Assembly: GCF_001026905.1 (NCBI RefSeq)
Contig: NZ_LAQL01000007.1
Span: 1-64,000 of the forward strand
DNA length: 64,000 bases
Origin: Kiloniella spongiae
Lineage (GTDB): Bacteria; Pseudomonadota; Alphaproteobacteria; Kiloniellales; Kiloniellaceae
Reading direction: 5' to 3'
Position 1 is the stretch's first letter. Every line of letters begins with the position of its first letter. The notes under the pieces were generated by a model that did no database searches, had not been told where the DNA came from, and saw nothing but the letters and a program-made list of their open reading frames with translations. Both the position numbers and the translations under genes were made by a program. This document shows, one piece after another, positions 14,826 through 23,169 of this stretch.

Positions 14826-17273
14826 TCAAGTACGCAGGCGTTCGTTTGCCGGATCCCAAAGTGGTTCGTCTTTCTGAATCACGGCAGGATATTTCTTACC
14901 GTAAATTTCGACTTCAAGTTCGGTGCCTGGTGCCGCGAAGTTGGAGCGCACGATGCCCAGTGCAATTGATGCGTTTACACGATACCCCCAACCACCTGAG
15001 GTGGTTTCTCCAATGATTTCGCCATCTTTCCAAATACAGGACATGTAGGGTGCATCTGCCTCACCTGCGTCGATAATCAAAGTGACAAAGGATTTTTTAA
15101 CTCCTTGCTGCTTTTCGTTTTGGATTGCTGCTTTGCCTGGGAAATTCTGTGATTTGTCGAGTTTGACAAAACGTTCTAGCCCACCTTCAAGTAAGGAGTA
15201 GTCAGTTGACAGATCTCCTTTCCATGCACGATAGCCTTTTTCCAAACGCATGGAATTCAGCGCATACATGCCAAAAGGCTTCGCTCCACCATCCAGAATG
15301 GCCTCGTATATTTCAGGCATATCTTCGTTCAGGGCGTGGATTTCCCAGCCCAGTTCACCAGCGAAGGAAACGCGGATTAAGTGTACTGGTTTGCCTGTGA
15401 TAGCCGCAAACTGATGAGTTAACCACCCCAGAGAAAGATCAGCATCGCTCAGATTTGACAGGATCTGGCGTGAGTTTGGACCTGTTACGATGAGGGTATC
15501 GCGTGTGGTGGTCACGTCTTCAACGGTGACGCTTGCTGGCATTGCCTGGATGAGAATATCACGATCATGCCACTGTGCTGTCGCGGCGGTGATCATAATG
15601 AATTCATTCTCATCCAGACGGATGCATGACATTTCAGTCAGTATCCGGCCTTGAGTATTCGGGATATAGACCAAGTTGATCCTGCCGATTTTTGGGAGGC
15701 CACCGGCTATTAGGCCTCGTAGGGCCTCAGCTGCTCCTTCGCCCCTAACCTCGAACCTGGAGAAACCAGGTAAATCCAATACACCGCAGTTATCACGCAC
15801 GTTTTCTACTTCTTCCCTGATGCGTTGCTGCCAGGGTCCTGAACGGTTCCAGGTATGGGTACTCTCTTCAGAGGTATCGTCACCCGGTTTGGCAAACCAG
15901 TTGGCTCGTTCCCAACCGTTATAAGCACCCATCTGTCCGCCTAGTTCCTTAACTCTACTGTGTACGGGGGAGAGTTTCTTATCACGTGCTGCGGGCCATT
16001 CGTGGTGGGGGAAGTGCATGGCATATTCATTGCCATAGACCTCAAGCCCTTTCTTGTTGCAATAATCCTGATCGGTGTAGTCGGTGTAACGACGCGGATC
16101 GACAGCCCACATGTCCCATTCTGTTGCACCGTCGATAATCCATTCGGCCATAACTTTGCCTGCGCCGCCGCCCTGAGCAATGCCGAAAGTAAAGACACAG
16201 GCTTCGAAGGCATTTTCGACACCAGGCATAGGGCCTATCAGGGGCAATCCGTCTGGGGCATAGGGGATCGGGCCGTTAATGACACTTTGGATGCCTGAGG
16301 ATGCCATGAGGGGAACGCGTTCCATAGCATCAGTTACGATGTCTTCAATGCGGTCCAAATCATCGGACCACAGTTGGAAAGAAAAGTCATCGGGCATCGG
16401 GTCGTCTTTGGTTGTCCAGTGTGCTTTGCAGTTCGGTTCGTATGGACCTAAGTTATAGCCGTTCTTTTCCTGCCTCAGGTAATAAGATACATCTACATCA
16501 CGGATCAGTGGTAATTTGCCTCCATGCTCGTTTGACCATGCTTCAATTTCGGGAATTTGTTCTGTCAGTAAATACTGATGGGACATGACCATCATCGGAA
16601 CGGTACGTCCCCCGTACGGTTTGAACCACTCACCAACTCGTTGTGCGTAATAACCAGCAGCATTGACCACGTAATCGCACTCTATATCGCCTTTTTCGGT
16701 GTGAACGATCCAGGTTTTGTCTTCCTTTTGGGTTACATCAGTAGCAGGACAGAAGCGAATGATTTTCTGCCCCATATCGCGTGCGCCCTTTGCCAGAGCC
16801 TGAGTGACCTGCGCCGGGTCAATATCGCCATCAGAGGGATCCCAAAGAACCCCTTCGAGGCCGTGGGTTTCCAAGAAAGGATAGCGTTCCTTGGCTTGTT
16901 CTGGAGTCCATATCTCCATTTCGATCCCCTGGTAGTGACCCATGGACATCGCGCGTTGGAATTCTTCCATTCGCTCCTTACTGTGTGCCAGACGGATCGA
17001 ACCAGTCTGATGGTAGTTCATAGGGTAGTCGACTTCTTCGCCAAGACAGGAATACAGCTCAGTCGAATAGCGTTGCATGTTCATGATCGCCCAAGATGTG
17101 GAGAAAGTTGGTACATTGCCCGCTGCGTGCCATGTTGACCCTGCAGTTAGTTCATTTTTTTCGAGCAGAACACAATCGTTCCAGCCTTTCTTGCCCAGAT
17201 GATAGAGAGTAGAGGCGCCTATGATGCCACCGCCAATAATGACCACTTGAGCTTTGGTTGGAAAATTAGACAT
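14826..17273 (-). CDS. FAD-dependent dimethylglycine/sarcosine dehydrogenase with GcvT domains
   Basis: 815 residues. The N-terminal half is a DAO-type flavoprotein: VVIIGGGIIGASTLYHLG is the Rossmann FAD motif (about residues 10-27), and TAGSTWHAAG at 43-52 carries the histidine that covalently binds FAD in mammalian dimethylglycine dehydrogenase. From about residue 430 the protein continues into GcvT/aminomethyltransferase folate-binding domains (LDLPGFSRFEVRG..., LRLEKGYRAWKGDL). The reaction is oxidative N-demethylation of dimethylglycine or sarcosine, with the methyl passed to tetrahydrofolate. I chose ATG 17273 because GGAGAA lies 5 bases upstream and the FAD motif then starts at the usual place; a frame start at 17321 is also open. 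Confidence 0.9.
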   Translation of the reverse strand: MSNFPTKAQVVIIGGGIIGASTLYHLGKKGWNDCVLLEKNELTAGSTWHAAGNVPTFSTSWAIMNMQRYSTELYSCLGEEVDYPMNYHQTGSIRLAHSKERMEEFQRAMSMGHYQGIEMEIWTPEQAKERYPFLETHGLEGVLWDPSDGDIDPAQVTQALAKGARDMGQKIIRFCPATDVTQKEDKTWIVHTEKGDIECDYVVNAAGYYAQRVGEWFKPYGGRTVPMMVMSHQYLLTEQIPEIEAWSNEHGGKLPLIRDVDVSYYLRQEKNGYNLGPYEPNCKAHWTTKDDPMPDDFSFQLWSDDLDRIEDIVTDAMERVPLMASSGIQSVINGPIPYAPDGLPLIGPMPGVENAFEACVFTFGIAQGGGAGKVMAEWIIDGATEWDMWAVDPRRYTDYTDQDYCNKKGLEVYGNEYAMHFPHHEWPAARDKKLSPVHSRVKELGGQMGAYNGWERANWFAKPGDDTSEESTHTWNRSGPWQQRIREEVENVRDNCGVLDLPGFSRFEVRGEGAAEALRGLIAGGLPKIGRINLVYIPNTQGRILTEMSCIRLDENEFIMITAATAQWHDRDILIQAMPASVTVEDVTTTRDTLIVTGPNSRQILSNLSDADLSLGWLTHQFAAITGKPVHLIRVSFAGELGWEIHALNEDMPEIYEAILDGGAKPFGMYALNSMRLEKGYRAWKGDLSTDYSLLEGGLERFVKLDKSQNFPGKAAIQNEKQQGVKKSFVTLIIDAGEADAPYMSCIWKDGEIIGETTSGGWGYRVNASIALGIVRSNFAAPGTELEVEIYGKKYPAVIQKDEPLWDPANERLRT

Positions 17274-17392
17274 GTTTTCTCCGTAAATCAGTTCTGTTGC
17301 CGCACACAGTTCGCGGTGCAAGTTCTTCTGTTCAATATGTTTTCAAAATGAACGTTTAAAATGGTTTTTCAAGAAAGCTAACTACAGCAAAA

Positions 17393-17420
17393 TTAAGCTA
17401 ATTAGATCTAATTAGCTTAA
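17393..17420. promoter_or_regulatory. 28-bp perfect palindrome upstream of the dehydrogenase
   Basis: The half-site TTAAGCTAATTAGA (17393-17406) is followed immediately by its exact reverse complement, with AGATCT at the centre. It lies 120 bases upstream of the dehydrogenase start. A 28-bp perfect dyad suggests a dimeric repressor/activator site. It could belong to the TetR, to the XRE protein or to another regulator. Confidence 0.6.
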
Positions 17421-17534
17421 AAAAGCTTAAGTTAATCAAATGTAATCGTGCTGATATATGTGGATTAGGTGGGATTTAATATCCTGTTCAATAGACGCCG
17501 ACGAAAGCCCGTCAGTTTACAATGATAAATTTTA

Positions 17535-17569
17535 TTATGCAGTTGCATAAATTTATGCAATTGCATAAA
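17535..17569. promoter_or_regulatory. Two tandem palindromic operators (TATGCAnTTGCATA)
   Basis: Site 1 at 17535-17550 (TTATGCAGTTGCATAA) and site 2 at 17552-17569 (TTTATGCAATTGCATAAA, perfect) are tandem dyads with centres 18 bases apart. They lie about 80-110 bases upstream of the arginine-deiminase-like gene. TetR-family proteins often bind such paired dyads, and a TetR gene is co-transcribed two genes on, so autoregulation is the natural hypothesis. Confidence 0.6.
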
Positions 17570-17647
17570 GTGTGCTTTAGTTAATTTGTACGTACAAGCC
17601 GATTGCATGAATTGTGGCTAAAAAAATTAATAGTTGAGAGTGTTCCA

Positions 17648-18523
17648 ATGTTGAAATACGGATGTCAAAATATGGTTGCTCCCATGACGCGGGTTCTGAT
17701 GCGCAGACCGGGAGAGAGTTTGCGTAATGCCGATCCCGTAAAGTGGCATTACAATGAGTTGTTTGATGCTGAAAAAGCTATTATTCAATATCAAGGGCTT
17801 GTTGAAATGGTCGGAGAGACAGGTGCCGAGATTGTCTGGATTGAAGACAACAGTGATGGATTGTCGGACGCGATGTTCACCCGGGATGCTTCGCTCATTG
17901 TTAAGGCTGGTGCCGTGCTGTTACGCATGGGGAAGTCTTTGCGTGCAGAGGAGCCTGCGTTACATGGCAAGATTTATGAGGCGGCAGGTATCCCGGTTCT
18001 CGGGGCTTTATCCGGCGACGCGCTGGTGGAAGGTGGCGATACGATCTGGCTCGATGAAAAGACGCTTGTGGTCGGTCTAGGATTTCGATCAAATCGTGAA
18101 GGGGTGCGTCAGTTAAATGAATTGCTGAACCCGCATGGGATCGATGTGTTGAGTTTTGATTTGCCTACATGGCATGGGGAAGAAGCCTGTCTTCATCTGA
18201 TGTCTGTGATTTCGCCGCTGGACGAAGATCTTTACTTGGTCTTTTCGCCATTGATCCCCGCATCTCTATATTCTCTGATAAAACAGCGTGGTATTCAGAT
18301 GATTGAAGCACCGTCGAAAGAGTTTACGGCGAGTTATGGTTTGAACCTGAATATCATGCCTCTTTCACCACGAGACTGCATCATGATCGATGGGTTCCCC
18401 GAGACAAAAGCGATAATGGAAGCGCATAATGTCAAGGTGCGGACTTTTGATGGGGATGCCCTGTGCATGGCATGCGAAGGTGGACCAACCTGTTTAACGA
18501 ACCCTATCCTGCGGGAAGTTTGA
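17648..18523 (+). CDS. Arginine deiminase/dimethylarginine dimethylaminohydrolase-like enzyme
   Basis: 291 residues, guanidino-group-modifying (GME) superfamily. Visible active-site elements: FTRD at 77-80, VEGGDTIW around 127-134, HLMS with the catalytic histidine at 183, and GGPTCLTNP with the nucleophilic cysteine at 282. These enzymes hydrolyse arginine or methylated arginine to citrulline plus ammonia or methylamine. The FTRD element is closer to arginine deiminases, while the length (about 290) is closer to DDAH, so I leave the substrate open. I chose ATG 17648 because GAGAG lies 7 bases upstream; a TTG at 17603 in the same frame lacks a ribosome binding site. It is divergent from the dimethylglycine/sarcosine dehydrogenase. 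Confidence 0.85.
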   Translation: MLKYGCQNMVAPMTRVLMRRPGESLRNADPVKWHYNELFDAEKAIIQYQGLVEMVGETGAEIVWIEDNSDGLSDAMFTRDASLIVKAGAVLLRMGKSLRAEEPALHGKIYEAAGIPVLGALSGDALVEGGDTIWLDEKTLVVGLGFRSNREGVRQLNELLNPHGIDVLSFDLPTWHGEEACLHLMSVISPLDEDLYLVFSPLIPASLYSLIKQRGIQMIEAPSKEFTASYGLNLNIMPLSPRDCIMIDGFPETKAIMEAHNVKVRTFDGDALCMACEGGPTCLTNPILREV

Positions 18524-18534
18524 GGCGTTTTCCC

Positions 18535-19209
18535 ATGCCTAAACTACAAAAGTTGAAACAACAGAGACCAAAGCAATTAAAGCCCAAAAGGGAAAAAAGC
18601 GAGATCCGCAAAGACGAGTTGATTGAGGCGACACTGGAGTGTATCGCCTGTGAGGGATTGCAAGGCGCGACAGTACGTAAAGTAGCTGAATATGCTGGCG
18701 TTACCAATGGTTTGATCCGGTTTCATTTTGGTAGCAAAGACGAGATGATCCAGGTAGCCTACCAACGGTTATTAGAGGGAATTTTTCAATCTTCCCTTAC
18801 CGCTGTCGCGGATGATAAATCTCCCCCACGTCAACGCTTGAGACAATTCCTGAAAGCCAATCTGTCTCCGCCGATTGTGACGGCAAAGACAGTGGTCCTC
18901 TGGGCGAATTTCCTTCCTCTGACATACAAAGATAAACAGATGGCGTTTATCCGCCGTGCGGCTAATGCCAAAACAACAGCTTTGTTTGAAGACTTGATAG
19001 AAGCTGCATTGAGCAGTGAAAGGAAGATTCGTTCTGATAAAGGCTTTTCTGAGCAGGAGTACCGCCATTTAGCCGTCAAACTCAATTCACTGATTGATGG
19101 TCTGTGGTTGGAGGGTAGTATGGCAGAGAATAGCAGCTATAAAAAAGAATTGGTTGAAATTGGCTTGGATGCTGCATCTGACTTGATGGCGATGAACTTG
19201 AGGGAATAA
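18535..19209 (+). CDS. TetR-family regulator (BetI-like)
   Basis: 224 residues. After a lysine/arginine-rich leader of about 30 residues, the TetR N-terminal domain is clear: RKDELIEATLECIACEGLQG, then ATVRKVAEYAGVTNGLIRFHF, the helix-turn-helix with the GLIRFHFGSKDEM signature. The C-terminal helices resemble BetI-type repressors. It begins 11 bases after the deiminase-like gene, so both are likely one transcript. The paired dyads at 17535-17569 are candidate binding sites. The ATG at 18535 gives the shortest complete protein; a longer frame from 18463 lies inside the upstream gene. Confidence 0.88.
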   Translation: MPKLQKLKQQRPKQLKPKREKSEIRKDELIEATLECIACEGLQGATVRKVAEYAGVTNGLIRFHFGSKDEMIQVAYQRLLEGIFQSSLTAVADDKSPPRQRLRQFLKANLSPPIVTAKTVVLWANFLPLTYKDKQMAFIRRAANAKTTALFEDLIEAALSSERKIRSDKGFSEQEYRHLAVKLNSLIDGLWLEGSMAENSSYKKELVEIGLDAASDLMAMNLRE

Positions 19210-19423
19210 TGTTGCATTAATAAGAAATAAAAGCGGCTTGCAGGTATCAATGCGAGAGGTCAGTGCGGCATAGAAAAGCTACGTGTGAAGTTTCTTGTTC
19301 CTTTTGCATAGATTGTTACACTCGCTGGAATCAACTTCAGTGAAGTGAATGTTTCATGAATACTAATGAGATTAATCTTTGATAAATCGTATAAGCACTC
19401 TCCCCAAGGACAGCTGTAAATAG
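19210..19423. other. Gap before mtgA
   Basis: About 210 bases, AT-rich, presumably containing the mtgA promoter. No ORF, RNA gene or clear repeat is seen. Confidence 0.35.
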
Positions 19424-20089
19424 ATGAAAATTTTTCTCCGTCGATTTATTTGGACCAGCGTGTTTGTCGGGCTAGTCTTTCCTGTCGGGGTGATCTTGTT
19501 GTATCGGGTTGTGCCGCCTTTGGTAACACCACTTATGTTGCTCAGGGATACGCCGATGCAGTATGATTTTGTCGCATTGGAGGATATCTCTCCAAATCTG
19601 GTGAAAGCCGTTTTGGTTTCAGAAGACCAACGCTTTTGTGACCACACAGGTTTTGACTGGAAGCAGATGGAGATCGTTTGGGAAGAGTTGCTTTATACAG
19701 GAACTGCTTCGCGTGGTGCCAGCACGATTTCCATGCAGACAGCAAAGAACCTGTTTCTTTGGCCATCGCGTAGTAAAGTTCGAAAGCTTCTTGAGATCCC
19801 GCTTACTCTGATGTTGGAAACATTATTGCCCAAGCGTCGAATTCTGGAACTCTATTTGAATATTGCTGAATTTGGTGATGGCGTTTATGGCGCAGAGACT
19901 GCTGCACAAAATCATTTTAAAAAGACAGCAAAAGGTTTAACACGAGGGCAGTCAGCCCGCCTTGCCGCGGTGTTGCCTAATCCGCTGACTAGAAATGCAG
20001 CGCGACCTAGTCAAAATGTGCAGAAAAGAGCAGATAAAATTCAGAGAGATATCAGGATTGCGCCTGCGTTCCTCTGGTCTTGTCTTTAG
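19424..20089 (+). CDS. mtgA: Monofunctional biosynthetic peptidoglycan transglycosylase
   Basis: 221 residues, glycosyltransferase family 51. One N-terminal membrane anchor (about residues 8-32) is followed by the lytic-free transglycosylase domain: VSEDQRFCDHTGFDW around 66-79 has the catalytic glutamate in the EDxxFxxHxG motif, RGASTISMQTAKNLFLW around 97-113 is the second conserved block, and KRRILELYLNIAEFGDGVYG carries the second catalytic region. It polymerises lipid II glycan strands on the periplasmic face of the inner membrane. It stands alone here and is the only clear housekeeping gene in this part of the window. Confidence 0.93.
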   Translation: MKIFLRRFIWTSVFVGLVFPVGVILLYRVVPPLVTPLMLLRDTPMQYDFVALEDISPNLVKAVLVSEDQRFCDHTGFDWKQMEIVWEELLYTGTASRGASTISMQTAKNLFLWPSRSKVRKLLEIPLTLMLETLLPKRRILELYLNIAEFGDGVYGAETAAQNHFKKTAKGLTRGQSARLAAVLPNPLTRNAARPSQNVQKRADKIQRDIRIAPAFLWSCL

Positions 20090-20213
20090 GTAGTGATTCG
20101 CTTTAAATTGCAGTTGATATTGTCGGTTAGTTCGTTCTTCATTTTTGCGATGTTGTAATTAATGATTCTTATGAATTTTAATCAAATAACGTCCCTGGTT
20201 AAATAAAGCTAAC

Positions 20214-20594
20214 TTAAAGTTCTCCTGCTTCTTCAAGAACTTTGCGCGCGCTTCGAAAACATTCCACACCTTGAGGGACGCCTGCGTAAATAGCGATGAC
20301 GTGACACGCTGCACGGATCTGTTCTTTTGTTACGCCATTTCTCAGTGCGCCTTTGCAGTGAAGTTCCCATTCATGCATTTTTCCAAGCGCGCCGATCATG
20401 GCTAAATTCATCAAACTGCGTGTTTTTGGGTCAATGGCTTCATCACCCCAGCCAAATCCCCAGCACCATTCGGTCATAGCTTCTTGAAAGGGGAGTGTGA
20501 AATCATCCGCTTTTGCCAAGTTGTTTTCGACATATTCCGCGCCAAGGGTGGCTTTGCGTTGTTTGAGGCCTTCTTCAAAGCGTTTGCTTTTCAT
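20214..20594 (-). CDS. Carboxymuconolactone decarboxylase (CMD) family protein
   Basis: 126 residues, matching the length of PcaC-like CMD proteins. The core ALGKMHEWELHCKGALRNGVTKEQIRAACH, followed by IYAGVPQGVECFRSARKVLEE, is the family signature. Members are 4-carboxymuconolactone decarboxylases, peroxidase-like (AhpD) proteins or uncharacterised partners in catabolic operons. It is the last gene of the minus-strand operon that begins at 25487, lying 59 bases after the aldehyde dehydrogenase. Its role in that pathway is not known. Confidence 0.85.
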   Translation of the reverse strand: MKSKRFEEGLKQRKATLGAEYVENNLAKADDFTLPFQEAMTEWCWGFGWGDEAIDPKTRSLMNLAMIGALGKMHEWELHCKGALRNGVTKEQIRAACHVIAIYAGVPQGVECFRSARKVLEEAGEL

Positions 20595-20653
20595 TTCGTG
20601 ATATCTCTTCAGCTTATGATGGTTTTAACTGATTAATTTTCTTTGGTTGTAGC

Positions 20654-22120
20654 TTAACGCATAACAAAGGGATCGGGGATCGGATCATCCGATGTACGCA
20701 ACCATACTGTTTTCACTTTTGTATAGTCCAGCGCGGCTTCAATGCCCCCTTCACGGCCATGACCGGAAAGCCCATGACCACCAAAGGGAGCAATAGGGGA
20801 TACAACGCGATAGGTGTTTACCCAGACAATGCCAGCCTTGATCCGTTTGATCATCCGATGTGCTCGGGCAAGATTTTGAGTGAAGACACCCGAGGCCAAT
20901 CCAAAAGGCGTATCATTGGCAAGTTCAATGGCCTCTTCTTCACTGTCGAAGGTTAGAATGGATAGGACGGGGCCAAAAAACTCATTTTGAATAGCTGCAG
21001 CATCTTTCACATCGCTACAATCCAGAATAGTTGGAGGGTAGTAGAAACCTTCCTTTTCTATAGGACGCCCGCCAGTAAGAACCTTCGCGCCTTGCTCCTG
21101 TGATTTATCAACAAGTGCTTGAATATGTTCTACTTGTTGAGAGCTACAGAGAGGACCAACTTCGGTATTCATTTCCAAAGGTGAGCCAATAGTAATTGTT
21201 TTAGCTTTGTTGGTTAAGAGCTCAAGAAAGCGATCTTTCACTTTTCGTGAAATAAGTAATCGGGATCCTGCCACACAGCTTTGCCCTGTTGCGGCAAAAA
21301 TGCCGGCAATTTGCGCGTTTACTGCACTTTCAATGTCGGCATCTTCAAAAACAATAAAGGGTGATTTCCCACCGAGTTCCAAAGATGTACTGGCAAGATT
21401 TTCAGCCGAGTTACGCACGATATGTCTGGCTGTTTCCGGCCCGCCTGTGAAGGCAACGTGAGCAACAGATGGATGCGACGTTAGAACGGCACCACACTCG
21501 GATCCAAAACCAGTAATAATATTGACGACACCTGCTGGGAAACCTGCTTTGTGGACAAGGCGTGCAAATTCAAGCAAAGGCCCCGGACCTTCTTCAGAAG
21601 CTTTTACAACTATGGTACAACCAGCGGCCAAAGCCGGGCCAATTTTCACTGCTGCAAGAAACAACTGGCTGTTCCAGGGAACAATCGCTGCGACAACCCC
21701 AACAGGTTCACGACGTAACCAGACTTCCATATCTGGCTTGTCGATAGGTAAATGTGCTCCCTCAATTTTATCTGCCAGACCTGCATAGTAGCGATAATAT
21801 TCAGCTACATAAGAGATTTGTGCGGATGTCTCGCGGATGATTTTTCCTGTATCTCGGGTTTCAATCTCTGCGAGTTCTTGAACATGTTCTTCGATCAGAT
21901 CTGCCAGTTTTAGAAGTAATTTCCCACGCTGTGTCGCTGTCAGATTACACCATTCTGGCGCATCAAATGCTTTTGATGCCGCTTTGACCGCACGATTTAC
22001 ATCGTCACTTTTTGCTTCAGGCATTTGTGCCCATGGCTGACCTGATGATGGATCAAGGCTCTCAAACGAGACTGACCCATCTTCAAAATTCCCATTCACA
22101 TACTGCTGAAATCTTCGCAT
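20654..22120 (-). CDS. Aldehyde dehydrogenase family protein
   Basis: 488 residues. LELGGKSPFIVFEDADIE contains the general-base glutamate, and TGQSCVAGSR has the catalytic cysteine near residue 281. IVPWNSQLFLAAVKIGPALA forms part of the NAD-binding fold, and FGGHGLSGHGREGGIEA is the C-terminal signature. It oxidises an aldehyde to the acid with NAD(P)+. Its start codon overlaps the stop of the monooxygenase gene (TAATG), so the two are translationally coupled. It probably oxidises the aldehyde released by the flavin monooxygenase, which is inference. Confidence 0.9.
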   Translation of the reverse strand: MRRFQQYVNGNFEDGSVSFESLDPSSGQPWAQMPEAKSDDVNRAVKAASKAFDAPEWCNLTATQRGKLLLKLADLIEEHVQELAEIETRDTGKIIRETSAQISYVAEYYRYYAGLADKIEGAHLPIDKPDMEVWLRREPVGVVAAIVPWNSQLFLAAVKIGPALAAGCTIVVKASEEGPGPLLEFARLVHKAGFPAGVVNIITGFGSECGAVLTSHPSVAHVAFTGGPETARHIVRNSAENLASTSLELGGKSPFIVFEDADIESAVNAQIAGIFAATGQSCVAGSRLLISRKVKDRFLELLTNKAKTITIGSPLEMNTEVGPLCSSQQVEHIQALVDKSQEQGAKVLTGGRPIEKEGFYYPPTILDCSDVKDAAAIQNEFFGPVLSILTFDSEEEAIELANDTPFGLASGVFTQNLARAHRMIKRIKAGIVWVNTYRVVSPIAPFGGHGLSGHGREGGIEAALDYTKVKTVWLRTSDDPIPDPFVMR

Positions 22121-23166
22121 TATTTTGTCTCTGTAAAGGCGGGCATGACTTCGTTGATGAAACGTTCCAATGATGCTTTTTTACGGTCAAAGCTCATGCC
22201 GGAATCAATCCAGAAAGAATATTCATCATAACCTAATTCTTCATAAGCTTTAAGACGCTTGATGACGTCATCAGGTTGCCCGATAACATTGTTCTCTCGC
22301 ATGCTTTGGGCGCTGTACATCGGATTATTAGCAATGTCTTCTGCGCTCAAACGTTCAATAAGTCCCTGTTTTACGGGGCGTTCGTTTTTAAACCATGCTC
22401 CAAAGTAATTGTAGAAGGTATTTATTTCTTCAGCACCTAGTTGAACGTCTGCTTCGCTATCACCAACATAGGTATGGCGTAACAGCATGATCTTGGGGCG
22501 TGGAACTTCGGCGTTATTTTTACAGGCCTCTTCGAAGCGTTCCATCAGGCTGATGACTTCTTCATCGCCAAGCCATAGCGGAGTTACTTGAACATTACAG
22601 CCATTAGCAACGGCAAAATCATGACTGTTAGGGTCTCGGGCGGCGACCCAGATTGGTGGATGGGGATCTTGTAGAGGTTGAGGTGTCGATGTGGTGCTTG
22701 GGAAGGACCAATGTTCTCCTTCGTGGGCATAATCCCCCTCCCACAATTTTTTTACGGCGGGGATAAGTTCGCGCATTCTTTGCCCGGCTGTCCAGGCATC
22801 CAGTCCAGGTGATAACCTTTCGTATTCGTAGCTATAGGCTCCTCTGGCGATACCAATATCAAGGCGGCCATCCATAATAATATCAGCCATGGCTGCTTCG
22901 CCTGCGAGCTTTATTGGATGCCAAAATGGGGCAACAATTGTACCTGTTCCCAACCGGACATTCTTTGTTCTTCGAGCAAGGTCAACCAGATTAAGGAAAG
23001 GATTAGGGGCCATGGTGAAATTCATACCATGATGTTCACCTGTCCAGATTGCATGCATGCCGCCTTTATCAGCAATTTCGCATAGCTCCAGAAATTCGTC
23101 ATAGAGTTGCTGTTGGCTTTCTTCGGCTGAAATACGCTCTAAATGTGCAAAGAGTGAAAATTTCAT
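22120..23166 (-). CDS. Luciferase-like (LLM) flavin-dependent monooxygenase
   Basis: 348 residues, bacterial luciferase-like TIM-barrel family. Family-typical blocks: WTGEHHGMNFTMAPNP, LGTGTIVAPFWHPIKLAGEAAMADI, GRLDIGIARGAYSYEYERL, and PPIWVAARDPNSHDFA near the phosphate-binding region. These enzymes use FMNH2 supplied by a separate reductase to oxygenate a substrate, often an alkane, sulfonate, amine or aldehyde. The adjacent flavin reductase gene (3 bases away) makes a two-component monooxygenase the clear reading. The substrate is unknown. Confidence 0.9.
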   Translation of the reverse strand: MKFSLFAHLERISAEESQQQLYDEFLELCEIADKGGMHAIWTGEHHGMNFTMAPNPFLNLVDLARRTKNVRLGTGTIVAPFWHPIKLAGEAAMADIIMDGRLDIGIARGAYSYEYERLSPGLDAWTAGQRMRELIPAVKKLWEGDYAHEGEHWSFPSTTSTPQPLQDPHPPIWVAARDPNSHDFAVANGCNVQVTPLWLGDEEVISLMERFEEACKNNAEVPRPKIMLLRHTYVGDSEADVQLGAEEINTFYNYFGAWFKNERPVKQGLIERLSAEDIANNPMYSAQSMRENNVIGQPDDVIKRLKAYEELGYDEYSFWIDSGMSFDRKKASLERFINEVMPAFTETK

Positions 23167-23169
23167 TGC

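Larger units (their letters stand above)
17274..17647. other. Divergent regulatory region, 374 bases, palindrome-rich
   Basis: Noncoding between two divergently transcribed catabolic genes. It holds a 28-bp perfect palindrome (17393-17420), a nearby TTAAGCTTAA-like partial copy, and two tandem octamer-like palindromes (17535-17550, 17552-17569). No ORF or RNA gene is visible. Confidence 0.6.

Noticed and set aside
16578-17138. 186-codon frame antisense to the dehydrogenase
   Set aside because: It lies wholly inside the FAD domain coding region of a gene with clear motifs; composition is that of a shadow frame.
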